Positions 51,760 to 62,695 are shown, numbered from the stretch's first letter. The stretch is 64,000 nucleotides of DNA from Hydra vulgaris (GCF_038396675.1 NC_088926.1:17417501-17481500); one strand, 5' to 3'. The notes: a model not told the origin generated them from the sequence alone. Translations and numbers: made by a program.

Positions 51760-52692
51760 ATGGACACTACACCAAGAAAAAGATCTAAAATATTAACTTT
51801 ACTTCAATATTCTAATAAATCTCAACGGGAGATTTATCAGAAGGGAGATTTATCAGAAGGGAGCTAAATTATGTTCAGTAAACCAATCTACAGTTAACCG
51901 GGTTAAGAAGCATTACATTGCAACAGGTAGCTTATCACCATTAAGACAAGGAAAGTGTGGTCGAAAACAAAAGACTTCAGAAAGATATGACCGATATCTG
52001 ATGCTGGAGAGTATCAAAAATCCAAAAAAGACAAGTGACCAACTAATGAATGATTTAGCTACGCATGACATCCATGTCTGCTCGAGTACTGTGCGGAGGA
52101 AGTTGATAGCTGTTAGAAGGTTTGCCAGAAAACCTTCTAAAAAACCATTACTTACAGATGTCATGAAGAAGAAGCATCTCTTGTGGGCAAAGGAATACAA
52201 AAAGTGGACTAAAGAACAATGGAGAAAGGTAAGACAAAATGTGTTTATTAAATTTACAGCTATTTTATTTATTATATTTGTATATCATACTATTTTTAAA
52301 TTGAAGATATTAAATTGAAGAGACTTAATAACAGTTAATTGTTTTTTTATTGATTGCAGGTTTTATTTTTGGATGAATCACATTTTGAAGTGCAAGGCCA
52401 ACGGTCACAGTTTGTTCATCATTCTGATGGTGAGCCTATACGACCCGGACACATTGAACAATATGCCAAGCATCCAGAAAAGAAGATGTTTTGGGGTTGT
52501 TTCTCTGCTTTTGAACCAGGAAGACTCTACCCAGTTACTGGAATGATGAACTCTGACACTTACATTGACGTTCTGCAAACACATTTAATTCCAGAGATGT
52601 TAAAAGTGTTTCCAAATGGAAACAGAATATTACAGCAGGAAAAAAGTCAAAAATTCATGGTAAAAAATAATATTAAAACCATTTGGATATTG
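51760..52692 (+). pseudogene. Tc1-like transposase 5' part, copy 2
   Basis: Same sequence as copy 1, with the same 16-bp duplication, the same intron (52229-52359) and the same loss of the second-Asp block. The shared lesions show that the unit was duplicated after the transposase was already dead. Confidence 0.9.
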
Positions 52693-53166
52693 ATGTAATA
52701 GAGGAAGCCGAAAAGTTAAACATCCATATGCTTTGTCTTCCAGTACATTGTAGTCACGAACTTCAACCTCTGGACAAAAGCATTTTCAAACCATTAAAAA
52801 CTTACTATGATGTTTCTATTGATAACTTCCGAAGAAACTTTCCTGGACAATCACTGTCAAAACTGCATTTCTAGAACTATTATTTACTAAAGCATGGTTG
52901 CATACCGCTACACCAGAAAATTCCATATCAGGATTCAGATCAACAGGAATCTATCCTTTCAATCCTAATATTATCCCTCAAGTAGCTTTTGTACCCCGCG
53001 AAATTTCTAATTGCATAAACGTCAAAAATCCTGATGTTGACAAGTTTAGTACTTTGGAACCTGGATCTTCAGACCCTGCATCTAGTATCCATTCAATAAC
53101 TCCATCACCTAAAATAATTAAAAAAAAAATAGAAGATCATTAAATTTGCAAGCCGTTGTTGTCGAT
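52681..53166 (+). pseudogene. third, partial pogo 3' copy
   Basis: Matches 50420-50905 with a few base changes (aattaaaaaaaaaatag for aattttaaaaaaatag; gcaagccg for gcaagctg). It breaks off at gtcgatc, before the PHD-like end and TIR. Confidence 0.88.
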
Positions 53167-53463
53167 CAGGAAGACTCTACCCAGTTACTGGAATGATGAA
53201 CTCTGACACTTACATTGACGTTCTGCAAATACATTTAATTCCAGAGATGTTAAAAGTGTTTCCAAATGGAAACAGAATATTACAGCAGGATTTAGCCACA
53301 TGCCATACTTCCAAAAAAGTCAAGAAATTCATGGTAAAAAATAATATTAAAACCCTTAAATGGCCTGGCAACTCCCCTGATCTTAATCCAATTGAGAATC
53401 TCTGGGCAATTGTAAAAAAAAGACTGCGAAAACATGACTGCACAACTAAAACTAAGCTTACCA
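53167..53463 (+). pseudogene. Tc1-like transposase 3' remnant
   Basis: The frame 53193-53463 overlaps the end of the 5' copies (MMNSDTYIDVLQIHLIPEML) and continues through the parts they lack: ILQQDLATCHTSKKVKKFMV with the second Asp, and LKWPGNSPDLNPIENLWAIV with the Glu, 34 residues apart. It is cut by a TA tract after KTKLT. So the three catalytic residues exist in this locus, but on separate pieces. Confidence 0.9.
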
Positions 53464-53497
53464 TATATATATATATATAATATATATATATAATATA

Positions 53498-53561
<64 letters not shown>

Positions 53562-53580
53562 TAAATAAAATATATTTCAG
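53464..53580. repeat. (TA)n-(AATA)n tract at the LINE 3' end
   Basis: TA units pass into AAATAAATAAAT, which read from the minus strand is an ATTT tail directly behind the LINE 3' UTR. Confidence 0.9.
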
Positions 53581-53649
53581 ACAACAGGCATGTACAAATT
53601 AGATGCCAGGTCCATAGTTTTTTTGTTTTTTTTTAAAAGAAAAGTATTA

Positions 53650-53963
53650 TTTTAAACTTTGATTTACTGAGTTCATAGAGTGATTCACCAAGGTACAAGC
53701 CATCAACTGTTTACGAAAAGGATGTCTATAGTTTAAGATAATTGTATGAAAAGATGGTAATCTGAACTCTAAAAGCATGTAAGATATACTATCATATTTG
53801 TTGTATCCGAAAAACATTTTAGCACATTTGTTGTAGCAATACTGAAGGCGTGCCTTTGTTTTATCATTATAATTTTGCCACAAAGGAACACCATATAAAC
53901 AAATGCAATATGCTTTAAACACTTTAACCTTCACTCTGGTAGAGCATAAATGAAAGCGTCTAA
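53650..53963 (-). pseudogene. displaced C-terminal end of LINE ORF2
   Basis: The frame 53934-53647 reads VFKAYCICLYGVPLWQNYND, RLQYCYNKCAKMFFGY, MLLEFRLPSFHTIILNYR, which is the usual helical C-terminus (tRrlqv..Nk..R...g). It is out of frame with ORF2 and lacks the joining segment, so an internal deletion of unknown size is inferred. Confidence 0.8.
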
Positions 53964-56222
53964 TTAAGATATTTGTACGTGTGTAAAGTTAATTAGTTTT
54001 TGAAGAGAAAACCAAGAAGACGCAATTAGAACCATATCATCAGCATAGGCCAACACATTCATGAATATACCACCTATATTACATCCAATACGAAGGTTTG
54101 ATATTGATGAAATCAAATCTTGTATGTAAAAGTTAAATAGAAGTGGTGACAATATACTTCCTTGACGAACCCCATTCCCAATTCCAAAACTGTTAGACTT
54201 TGTCCTCTGCCATCGAACAGACATTTGTTGATTACTGTACCAAAATGCAAGCAAACTAACAAGTTTTTTGGGCAGACCAGTATCTAATAATTTTTTGAAC
54301 AACAGCCAGTAATTGACACTGTCAAATGCTTTATTAAAGTCTATGAAGCAAGCAAATACATGGCTTCCTCTAGATGTGTAATACTGCACAGTCTTTTTAA
54401 AATAGTTTGAGCATGATGTTGTTGAGTGATTTTGTTTAAAGCCAAATTGGTAATCATCATTTTTATTAATGTTGTACAAATTGATTTTCTGCAATAAAAG
54501 ACTCTCAAAAATTTTTGACATGGCAGAGGACACAGCTATGGCTCTATAGTTGTTCACATCTGTTAAATCAGCCATTTTAGATTTTACTAATGGAATAATC
54601 GTGGCCTCACAAAACATGGATGGTAAATAACCAAATTTAATGCATAAATTAAAAAAAATACTAATAAAAAACTGCAATCTACTTCCACCATACATAAACG
54701 ATTCCATACAAAGGTTATCAGGTCCAGCTGCTTTTCCTAGTTTCTGAGTTTTTACTGCAGTGGATATGTCAACGCAACTCACAATAATATCAGAGTTTTC
54801 AGTGGAAAATTCCATTTCCTTTATGAAACTGAGGTAATATTTTTCATTGTTAGTTGAATTATACAAATTTTGAAAGTGCTCTTTCCACATATTAGCAATA
54901 AGACAATCACCTGTGGCACCTCCAACACTAGCAACAAAGTTCGCTGCATTACTGTTACTGATCTTTCGCACATTATTCCAGAACTTTCTCGAGTCTGTGT
55001 TGTTCATATTTTTTGCACATAGATCAGCTTGAATTTGTTCATTATAATGTTTACAATATCTAAGAGCTAATTTAAAAGTAGCACGAGAGCGCTTCATGTT
55101 TTCAAAAATGTCACCCTGTTTCTTCTTTCCTTGAAAAATCCATTGGTTGAAGGCATCTCTTGCAATGTCGTGCTTATCTTTAACATAGTCATTCCAACCT
55201 AGAGTAATATATTCATGGTTTTTATGTTTAAAATTACAATGAGGTATGGTATCAGATACAGAAGATTGCATAGTATTTATGATGCTGTTATAGAATAAAT
55301 CACTATCATGAGTTGTATTGTAGCCATTTGGAATATTTTTAGTAAGTAGATAGAGGGGTACATGTACGGATTTTAATAAAGAATCTACTTTTTCTGCATA
55401 ACGTGTTAAGGTAGCTTTGTCACAAGTTTGCCAGTTAGAAGATCTAGTTGACATATTAAAATAAGGTTTGTTGTTATATATTTTGGGTGAGTTTGCTAAT
55501 GAGCAAGAGATCAGAAACGCTAATGGTTTATGGTCTGATGCAATAACATTGTTTAAAACCGAAATAGATATAATTAGATTATCAATAATTGAACTGCATA
55601 GAATGTGGTCCAACCATGAAGAAATATCACCATTGTCACTGACATATGTACAGATATTGTCAAGGCGATTTATATCAGATTTAATCAATTTATTTTCTAA
55701 AGCAAGATTAGAAAATTCTTCATAGAATCTTGACCCATTATAACAATTAAAATCACCAGCAATAACTATGTTCACAGCATCAGTCTCCAGTATAAGTGAT
55801 TTTATTTTTGAGCATATATCCATATAATTATGAAGACAACGTTCGTCATTATAATTCGTTGGCATGTACACACTTATTAGCAAAATCGGCCCTATATTGG
55901 CAGATACTTTTAAACAAGTGATTCTGGATTCTAAAGATTTAATGATTGTAATATTATTTGCCAAACTTTTTCGATAAAGGATAGCAGTCCCTCCAAAGGG
56001 TCTACCAATTAATATATCAGATGATATGTTTACTGCTGGTATACCAGTACCATAAAAGTCAGGATGTACATTGTTTAATAATTCAAGCTCATTAGGTAAT
56101 AACCAATGCTCTTGTAATAAAACAAAATCGTATGTAAGACACAATTCTTTAATTGCAAAAATACTGTTTTTAAAAGAACGACAGTTAAATGTACAAAAAG
56201 ATATACTGTTGCTATTCGCCAT
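53964..56222 (-). CDS. LINE ORF2 protein (EEP endonuclease + reverse transcriptase), 752 aa, C-terminally interrupted
   Basis: The ATG sits inside the ORF1 stop region (aATGGCGAATAGc), suggesting re-initiation. Endonuclease motifs: FCTFNCRSFKNS (about residue 8), LLQEHWLLP, IGRPFGGTAIL, VYMPTNY, VIAGDFNC, SWLDHILC and ASDHKPL (about residue 230). RT motifs: KLGKAAGPDNL (about 485), CFIDFNKAFDSV (motif A), GVRQGSILSPLLFNFYI (motif B) and LAYADDMVLIA (motif C, YADD, near residue 735). All catalytic residues I can check are present. The frame ends at 53964, shortly after motif C, where a deletion has removed the following RT segment; the C-terminus resumes in another frame. Confidence 0.92.
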   Translation of the reverse strand: MANSNSISFCTFNCRSFKNSIFAIKELCLTYDFVLLQEHWLLPNELELLNNVHPDFYGTGIPAVNISSDILIGRPFGGTAILYRKSLANNITIIKSLESRITCLKVSANIGPILLISVYMPTNYNDERCLHNYMDICSKIKSLILETDAVNIVIAGDFNCYNGSRFYEEFSNLALENKLIKSDINRLDNICTYVSDNGDISSWLDHILCSSIIDNLIISISVLNNVIASDHKPLAFLISCSLANSPKIYNNKPYFNMSTRSSNWQTCDKATLTRYAEKVDSLLKSVHVPLYLLTKNIPNGYNTTHDSDLFYNSIINTMQSSVSDTIPHCNFKHKNHEYITLGWNDYVKDKHDIARDAFNQWIFQGKKKQGDIFENMKRSRATFKLALRYCKHYNEQIQADLCAKNMNNTDSRKFWNNVRKISNSNAANFVASVGGATGDCLIANMWKEHFQNLYNSTNNEKYYLSFIKEMEFSTENSDIIVSCVDISTAVKTQKLGKAAGPDNLCMESFMYGGSRLQFFISIFFNLCIKFGYLPSMFCEATIIPLVKSKMADLTDVNNYRAIAVSSAMSKIFESLLLQKINLYNINKNDDYQFGFKQNHSTTSCSNYFKKTVQYYTSRGSHVFACFIDFNKAFDSVNYWLLFKKLLDTGLPKKLVSLLAFWYSNQQMSVRWQRTKSNSFGIGNGVRQGSILSPLLFNFYIQDLISSISNLRIGCNIGGIFMNVLAYADDMVLIASSWFSLQKLINFTHVQIS

Positions 56223-57180
56223 TTTTGGGTTTAAAATATCTTCGTACCAGTAGACCCTTAGGCCAAGCTTCAGTAGACATTAAATAAACAACTTTATTTT
56301 TTAACTGGGAGGAATCTACAGATACAGATATATAATATGAGGAATAACCACTAAATTTGGATTTTAATTTTTCACACTTTACAGAGTCATCATTATCAAT
56401 TTTTAAAATATCATAAGTGCAATCGATTACCTCATTTTCTGTTGTAGAAGGATCTAATCTTGAGACAAATATATCAATACTACGCTTGGGCAGTTTATCT
56501 AAAGAGATTGGTTTAAGTCTATTGTTGGAGTCTGATGTACCTAAAATGTGTTTTTTTGTATGGACAACTTTTTTGGTTACAGGTAGATTATGTACGCACT
56601 TCTTGACAATATCTGACATCAATGATCGCCCTGTAAATTTAATAGATTTATCACTAGTAGAAGAAGGGCTTTCAGTATTATCAATTACATCAAGGCTAAT
56701 TGAACTGCTAGGATCATTTTGGAATTTAGTACTAGAAGGTTCTTTATTGCTCATTGCACTCATTAAATGTCTCATTTCATTCTGAAATATTGTAAATTGT
56801 TTTACTTCAGATCGGAGATAGGTAACCTCCTGAAGCAAAGCACTGATATCAATGTGCTCCGTTCCAACAGGAGGAAGACGAGATAAATTGATAGCATAAA
56901 AATTTGGTAATTTATTTATTGGGTCTAGAAGCAACTTTAGCATATCCTCAACAGTTTTTTTGCATTTATCATTCCCACTTCTTTTTACCAGGCGCTTATC
57001 TGGAAGTAGTTTAACAATTATAGCTTTGGCATCAAATATTTCCTCTTCCTTGTAAAAGTCACATACAATTTGAACATTGTCGTCAAAACTTAAGACATCT
57101 GATTTATTCTTCATAAAACATGGTAACTCATTTCGCACAGCAATCATTGCATTGGTTTCAGTATCATCTGCATTTGCCAT
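56212..57180 (-). CDS. LINE ORF1 protein, 322 aa
   Basis: A complete frame from ATG to TAG. The N-terminal third is mixed and acidic. At about residues 115-145 there is a likely coiled coil (ISALLQEVTYLRSEVKQF, then IFQNEMRHLMSAM). A Ser-rich linker follows. From about residue 230 there is an RRM-like fold candidate (IDIFVSRLDPSTTENEV, YISVSV, EAWPKGLLVRRYF). Coiled coil plus RNA-binding domain is the usual design of LINE ORF1 proteins, which form trimers and coat the element RNA. The stop overlaps the ORF2 start by 11 bases. Confidence 0.85.
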   Translation of the reverse strand: MANADDTETNAMIAVRNELPCFMKNKSDVLSFDDNVQIVCDFYKEEEIFDAKAIIVKLLPDKRLVKRSGNDKCKKTVEDMLKLLLDPINKLPNFYAINLSRLPPVGTEHIDISALLQEVTYLRSEVKQFTIFQNEMRHLMSAMSNKEPSSTKFQNDPSSSISLDVIDNTESPSSTSDKSIKFTGRSLMSDIVKKCVHNLPVTKKVVHTKKHILGTSDSNNRLKPISLDKLPKRSIDIFVSRLDPSTTENEVIDCTYDILKIDNDDSVKCEKLKSKFSGYSSYYISVSVDSSQLKNKVVYLMSTEAWPKGLLVRRYFKPKNGE

Positions 57181-57245
57181 AGTTGTACAAACTTTGGTGG
57201 GAGGAGAACCACGCTAAATAACAGTGGATTACCTCCCTTCACTTC

Positions 57246-57408
57246 TAATTATTTTGTATACGTATATATCTTATTACACAGGGACTAAAAAGTTTCATTA
57301 TGTGTTTTTTTCCGTATATATATGTATATATACATATAGATATATATATATATATGTTTATATATATAATATATATATATATATATGATATATATATAAT
57401 ATACATAT

Positions 57409-57500
<92 letters not shown>

Positions 57501-57650
57501 TTTTTTAACACGAAAATGTTGGACGAAAGTCAAAAGTAATTAAAAGTGACGTATGTGTTGGCGTAAGAATCACTTTTTTCCTTCCGCTCTTCCCAAAGAC
57601 AACTAACTATAGATCTATATATATATATATTATATATATATATATATATA
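57246..57650. repeat. (TA)n tracts flanking the LINE 5' end
   Basis: TA repeats with GATATA and CATATA interruptions at 57315-57498 and a shorter one at 57615-57650, separated by about 100 bp of unique sequence. Confidence 0.9.
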
Positions 57651-57980
57651 CCAATAGAAAGATTACTTTAAAGATTTATTTATAGGTTAAAGTTCCTTTT
57701 ATACTTAGCCACAAAAAAATGTATGTGTATGGTTATTATATTAGGTTGCAATATTAGGTTAGGGTTATGGTTATGGTTAGGTCAGGGTTAGGGTTATGGT
57801 TAAACAATAGTTTGCGATTAAACCCAAATTTGAAGTTGTAACTTTAATTTGGAATTTGTAAACTTTCAATTGTAATCTTTCTACTGCTAGTATCACAAGT
57901 CCTGTGTTGCAGAACAAATTTAAGCCAGAAAGGGCAGTTGGTGGTAAAATATTACTTCAGCTTTTTTGCAATGTCATATT
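57651..57980. repeat. dispersed repeat containing a telomere-like tract
   Basis: Ends match 45935-46020 in inverse (tatacttagccacaaaaaaa; aagccagaaagggcag). Between them, 57743-57806 is a run of TTAGG(G/T)T units (ttaggttagggttatggtta, ggttaggtcagggttagggt). Confidence 0.7.
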
Positions 57981-58825
57981 CAAATATGAATTTAATCAAA
58001 ACTCTAACTATGTCATCAAGAAATTTGACATTATTGCTGTTGTTGTTGAAGTAGGCATCAGGGACATTTTTCTTCTTTTGGATAGATGGATAGTTTTTGA
58101 ACTAGAAGCCTTTCTATTTCTATACCCAATCTGTTCTTTGCTTTCAATCAGAAGATCATACAATCTTTTGTCTTCACTACAGAGTCATTCACCATTTTTT
58201 TTTGTGATGCCAAAAACTTCATTAATTAGATTGTATTTTATTTGTTTTACACATTTAACCTACATCTTCAGCACTTGATCAAGTTTTGTCTGTATGACAT
58301 GAATTAATAAATGTGGAAAATTTAATTTCTTTTATCATAAACTTGTTATTTCTTTCTCTATTTGCTTTTTTCATTCTTATCTCCCTTTGACATATTCTCT
58401 TAAGAACAGATAATAAACCAATAATTTTGATTTTGAGTGTTTACTTCTAGTTATTCTTTTTCTTTTCTTATGACTCATAAAATCGAGTTCTTTATCTAGA
58501 TTGTCTTTTTTATTTCAGAAGTGGAAGCATATTTCTTACAGGACATTATGATTGATTATATACTTGATTATATTATGATTGAAGATAATACTTGATTATA
58601 TTTCTGAAAGGCAATAATAATAAATGTATTTGGCATTGTACTTCTATATTATTTGATCTGGTTTCATATATAATTATTAGCATTATTCAATCAGGTAGCC
58701 TAAATAGTCTAAATCTTGTTAATTTCAATAAACTTCTACAAGACTCCAGAAAATTCTGGATAGTTTCAGAGAAAAAAATTCAAATTGTTTAAGAAAACTT
58801 TTTCTTGAACAATTTGAATTTTTTT
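57981..58825. other. no gene supported; hairpin at the right edge
   Basis: Moderate-complexity sequence. A plus frame at 57904-58278 is hydrophobic and without motif. At 58772-58825 lies an inverted repeat with 25-bp arms (one mismatch) and a 4-base loop (aaaaaaattcaaattgttta and inverse), ending at the edge of the long-TIR element. Confidence 0.5.
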
Positions 58826-61800
58826 TTTTTCTTTCTTTTTAAAAAACAGTATAATTTACATTTTAATTTGGCTAAAAAAATTTATTACGTGGTGCGGCAT
58901 TGTTTTTATAACTTTTTCAACAATTAAATTCAAACTTTTTTATTTAGATTTATAATACAGTTTTTGGCTTTTATAATATTTACAAATATATTCTTGGTTA
59001 TTTAGATTAATGATAATGATAAATACTAAACTTTGCAATAAATAAGTATAAAGGAAACGAAAAGTGCAAGTTTGAAAATTTAAGATATAATAAAAAGAGA
59101 AATTGCTTATTAAAGGAGCTAAATCTAAAGTTACAGGTACTAGTTGGTAAGAAACTTGAACAATATCAATGTATATTATATATTTAAGAGAGAGAGTGAT
59201 CTAAATTATCTCAATAAAAAATAATGAACAAAAATAAGAATGCATTTAAATATTCAACTTCCAACAGACATGGATATTCTACAATATCTAGCATACCTGC
59301 AATCTATACTGCCTAAAACCACCAAAAAAATCAGTTTGGTTACGTGTTCGCTTCATAGAAATTTTGAAAGATGTGAAAATTTGGATTGTAACTGTGTTTT
59401 AGCTAAGGTTAAGAAACCCTGGATAAAAGCAGGATTTGAAGTTGTTAGTGACACTCTACTATTAAAAATCTTATTAAACTTGGTAAACAGTATTCTAATT
59501 TTAAAAAAAAAAATGAAAAAAGAGGCTCTCCTAAAGATTTAACAAATCAGAAAAGCTTTGAGAATTACTTAAAAAAGGTTTTTTGGGTAGGCAAGCTAGA
59601 TTTGAAGAACATTATCAAGACCAACAAAAAAAGATCTGATAAGGATAAGCTCGAAGACTTGATGTTTTAGGAAGATCAGGAAGGAGAAAAAAAGCTTATT
59701 CTTGACCCAGAGGATAAGAAATTTTGTAGAAAGGTAAAAATCTAAAAAATTAAAAGTATTAAGTGATATTTTTCTCATTAAACATGTTATAACTAATATT
59801 ATTTATGCTTGTAGATAGCAGAGAGTTACAGAAAGAAAAATAGAACAAAGAACGTGCGATCAACAAAATCTAATTATGAAATTGAACTCAATTCTGATTT
59901 GAGTTCTGACTCATCTTATGATTCTGATTTTGAGCCTAGTAACTATTACCAAAAAGAACCATCTCAATCTAACTGTACAGTAACTGCAGAAATTCCAATA
60001 GATGTGTATGCCGGGAATGTTTCCCTAATGGCTACGTTAAGTGATGTTTCGCAAAATGTTTTGTAAAAAGTGACAAGTGCCATTTTAACTGAAGCTGGTG
60101 TAGAACAAACAGATATACATTGCAGTTAATCAATAGCCTTTAGAAAAATGAAATTGGCAAATGAAAATACGTCAACCTTAGCAAAAGAGGATGTAAAAAA
60201 TGCAATAGAAGCTTTTCCTTATCCATGTGTTATACATTTTTAAGGAAAAACTCTTTATGAAATTAATGGAGGAAAAAAGTTCAAGATTGACAGGCTGGCA
60301 ATTCTTGTGAACATTGAGGGTGAGATGCACATACTAGGTGGTCCTTATTTAACTTCCTCATTTGGTGAGGATCAATATACAAGTATTATGAACCTATCAA
60401 AGGAATATAAACTTGAATCAAAGTAGGAGGTCTTTGTTTTGATACAACTCTAAGCAACACCAGGATCAAAAATGGTTCAATCATAAAGACATCCAATGAT
60501 TTAAATGCATATCTTTTAAAACTAGCATGCAGTCATCACATAACAGAATAAAGAATAGTGCATTTTTGAAAACATACAACAAATGAGTTGACTACAGGAC
60601 CAGAAACCTTATTGTTTCAAAAATTTAGGAGCCTATTTGAACATCCTAATTTTAGTTACCAAGTGATCTATGCAAGTTTTACTGGAAGGAGGTGAGTGAT
60701 AGTATAAGTGAAAAAGCTGTTGAAGATTACTTTGAACTTTTGCAAAGTATATATAGAAAGAAAGGGGATAGCAGGAGAAGATAAACGTGAAGACAGAAGA
60801 GAGCTGGCTGAATTAGTTGTGACTTATCTATCACCTTCTGTTTGTAAAATCAGGAAAATTGGAGCTATCCATCATGCCCGTTTACTTGGTAAAGCAATAT
60901 ACTATCTGAAAATGTAGCTTTTGCTTTATCAACTTAACTTTGTTCAAAAAAATAAAGCTTATCGCGGCATTTGTGGTCTGTTTTTATGCCAAGTGGTATT
61001 TAGAATCAAGTAAAGTGTCAAAGGCCCCCAACTTAGATATTAAAGCTATCCATCAGATGCATCAATTTAGAAATATTTGTTGGAACCCAAAAGCAGTTCA
61101 TGCTGTGCTTGATTCGCTTTACAAGCACACTTGATAATTGGACTCAACTATGATTTCACTAGTTCTATTGGGTGAGGATTTGCCTTCACATAAAAAACAA
61201 AAAGTTGCAGCTGCAATTCTTTCATTTAAAATACCTAAAACTAAACACTTTAAAAATAAAAAAATAAAAAAAGAGAAAGACATCAGAAAGGAGAAAAAAA
61301 TGCTAGTACTGAGAAAGATCCACCAAGCTTAGCCCCTTTGGTAGATGAGTTTTCTTGCCTTTATGTTTAGTTTTAGTGGTTTAATTGAAGAAAGAATAAA
61401 AGACTGGCTTTCACTTCCACAGCAATACTGGCATACACAGTCTTTATTTAAAATTTTTAAAAATTATGCCAATAGCCTTTTTTTTTGGTAAATTTGAAAA
61501 AACCTTTTTATTTCTTAATTGTTTATGATTTGTTTTTAAAGACCACTTGATAACCGCGTATTTACTAATGATGTAAGGTATTTTGTCGCATGTTTGATTT
61601 TTTCAAAATATCATTGATACTGCACATAAAGAACATTTTTTTCAATAAAATTTCTAGATTTTGCAAAAAAGTAAAAAAAATGTGAAGTGTAGTTTTTGAA
61701 GACAAATTAATAAATTGTAGTCATAACTTAAGGAGTATTTTATTTTATTCTGATCAAAATATTACTAACAATTAACATACATAAAATGAGTAATTCTTAC

Positions 61801-61961
61801 TTTGAATATATATATTTGCAAACTGTATTATAAATCTAAATAACAAAGTTTGACTTTAATTGTTGAAAAAGTTATAAAAACAACGCCGCACCACGTAATA
61901 AACGTTTTTTAGCCAATTTAAAATGTAAATTATACTGTTTTTTAAAAAGAAAGGAAAAAAC
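58826..61961 (+). mobile_element. DNA transposon with TIRs of about 145 bp and an unassigned transposase-like ORF, 3.1 kb
   Basis: 58826-58976 and 61820-61961 are inverted copies of each other with only a few differences (shared blocks aaaaaacagtataatttaca, ttattacgtggtgcggc, ttgtttttataactttttca, agatttataatacagttt). The enclosed DNA carries a degenerate multi-block ORF on the plus strand (59240-61345). Target duplication cannot be read because the left edge is a T run. The superfamily is not identified. Confidence 0.85.
59240..61345 (+). pseudogene. degenerate transposase-like gene of an uncharacterised multi-copy family
   Basis: Blocks on the plus strand: ISLVTCSLHRNFERCENLDC NC at 59320; SPKDLTNQKSFENYLKKVFW at 59530; acidic KLILDPEDKKFCRK, then an apparent intron of about 85 bp ending at 59815; SDLSSDSSYDSDFEPSNYYQ; SLMATLSDVSQ; PYPCVIHF, stop, GKTLYE; KIDRLAILVNIEGEMHILGG; later FRSLFEHPNFSYQVIY, and RRELAELVVTYLSPSVCKIR followed by IGAIHHARLLGKAIYYLK near 60870. 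I recognise the order (GK-L...DRL-IL...HHAR...KAIY-LK) from unnamed multi-copy proteins of Hydra and insects, with no established function. Stops and shifts make it inactive. The surrounding TIRs argue that it is a transposase. Confidence 0.7.
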
Positions 61962-62215
61962 CATACTTTTTTTAATCAAAAGTACAGATATTTATCTAAA
62001 CCCTAAAAAAAATTTATTATAAATATTTATGCTAGCCTTGCCCTCAAGACACTTAAAGTAATCTGTTTTTGGTCATTTTTGGGTCCTTTTTTTTCTAAAC
62101 ATGTGCTTTGAGGGCAAGGAAAGAGTGGTTCAATGGTACTGAAATTTTTTGTGAGTAAGTTTAATTATATTTGCTTCAAATCTAGACGGTTTGATTTTTC
62201 AAATTCTAAAATTTT
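61962..62215. other. short foldback element
   Basis: ccttgccctcaa at 62036-62047 is answered by ttgagggcaagg at 62108-62119; the 84-bp unit may be a tiny foldback MITE. Otherwise AT-rich. Confidence 0.5.
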
Positions 62216-62246
62216 TATATATATATATATATTTATATTTATAAAA

Positions 62247-62307
<61 letters not shown>
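62216..62307. repeat. (TA)n tract
   Basis: TA units with a TTTATA interruption, about 140 bp beyond the D1 exon donor, inside the intron. Confidence 0.95.
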
Positions 62308-62310
<3 letters not shown>

Positions 62311-62445
62311 TAATAGAAAATCACTAAAAAATTTTTTCATTTTACACATCAATAAAGACCCATCAGAAATACTTTATTGATGAAACAGTGTGTTACAATA
62401 CTTTGATTAGATTTTTTTTATTAGTATAACTTTTTAATCACTTAC

Positions 62446-62695
62446 TTTCTTTTTTAATGCTATCAAGGTATTTGGATAGATTTTCAATAGAGATGTCTTC
62501 AAAGCTTTTTACGCGAATGAACTCTAATACACAGTCATGAACAAAAATAAATTCTTCTAAGGATTTGATTTGGTTGCGGATTTTTAACACATTAGAGTGA
62601 ACATTGACATCGTTTCGCTCAACAATACTGCGCATTTGAGCATCAACACATGTATATACATTTGCAAAATCTTTCCTTGATGTGCTATGGACAAT
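62446..62695 (-). CDS. exon encoding the end of the first (D1) PTP-like domain of the same gene
   Basis: Acceptor gctttcag precedes 62695 and donor gtaagtg follows 62446. The 83 codons read IVHSTSRKDFANVYTCVDAQ (P-loop position), then NDVNVHSNVLKIRNQIKSLE, EFIFVHDCVLEFI and a linker SIENLSKYLDSIKKE. The last part matches the closing helices of a PTP domain (family form LR.QR..MVQTEEQY.FIHdaiLE). The P-loop keeps His but has Ser for Cys and Phe for Arg, and both Q-loop Gln are lost. The exon ends one base into a codon and the D2 exon at 44190 starts with the two missing bases, giving KKE-N-PKEINSEF across the junction. Same strand, domain order and phase argue for one gene, split by an 18.3-kb intron. 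Earlier exons are not visible to 64000. Confidence 0.75.

Larger units (their letters stand above)
53581..57245 (-). mobile_element. nearly full-length two-ORF non-LTR retrotransposon with one internal deletion
   Basis: On the minus strand: a short 5' leader (57245-57181), ORF1 (57180-56212), ORF2 (56222 to 53964), a displaced ORF2 end (to 53650), a 3' UTR and an ATTT/TA tail. Both ORFs are long and free of stops up to the deletion point, so the insertion is young. It lies inside the D1-D2 intron in the same orientation as the host gene. The clade is uncertain; the IGRPFGGTAIL box in the endonuclease is shared by a CR1/L2-like group. Confidence 0.92.

Noticed and set aside
56417..56785. 122-residue plus-strand frame
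   Set aside because: Antisense shadow of LINE ORF1.
57904..58278. 124-residue plus-strand frame in the D1-D2 intron
   Set aside because: Hydrophobic, T-rich composition and partly inside a dispersed repeat; no family motif.
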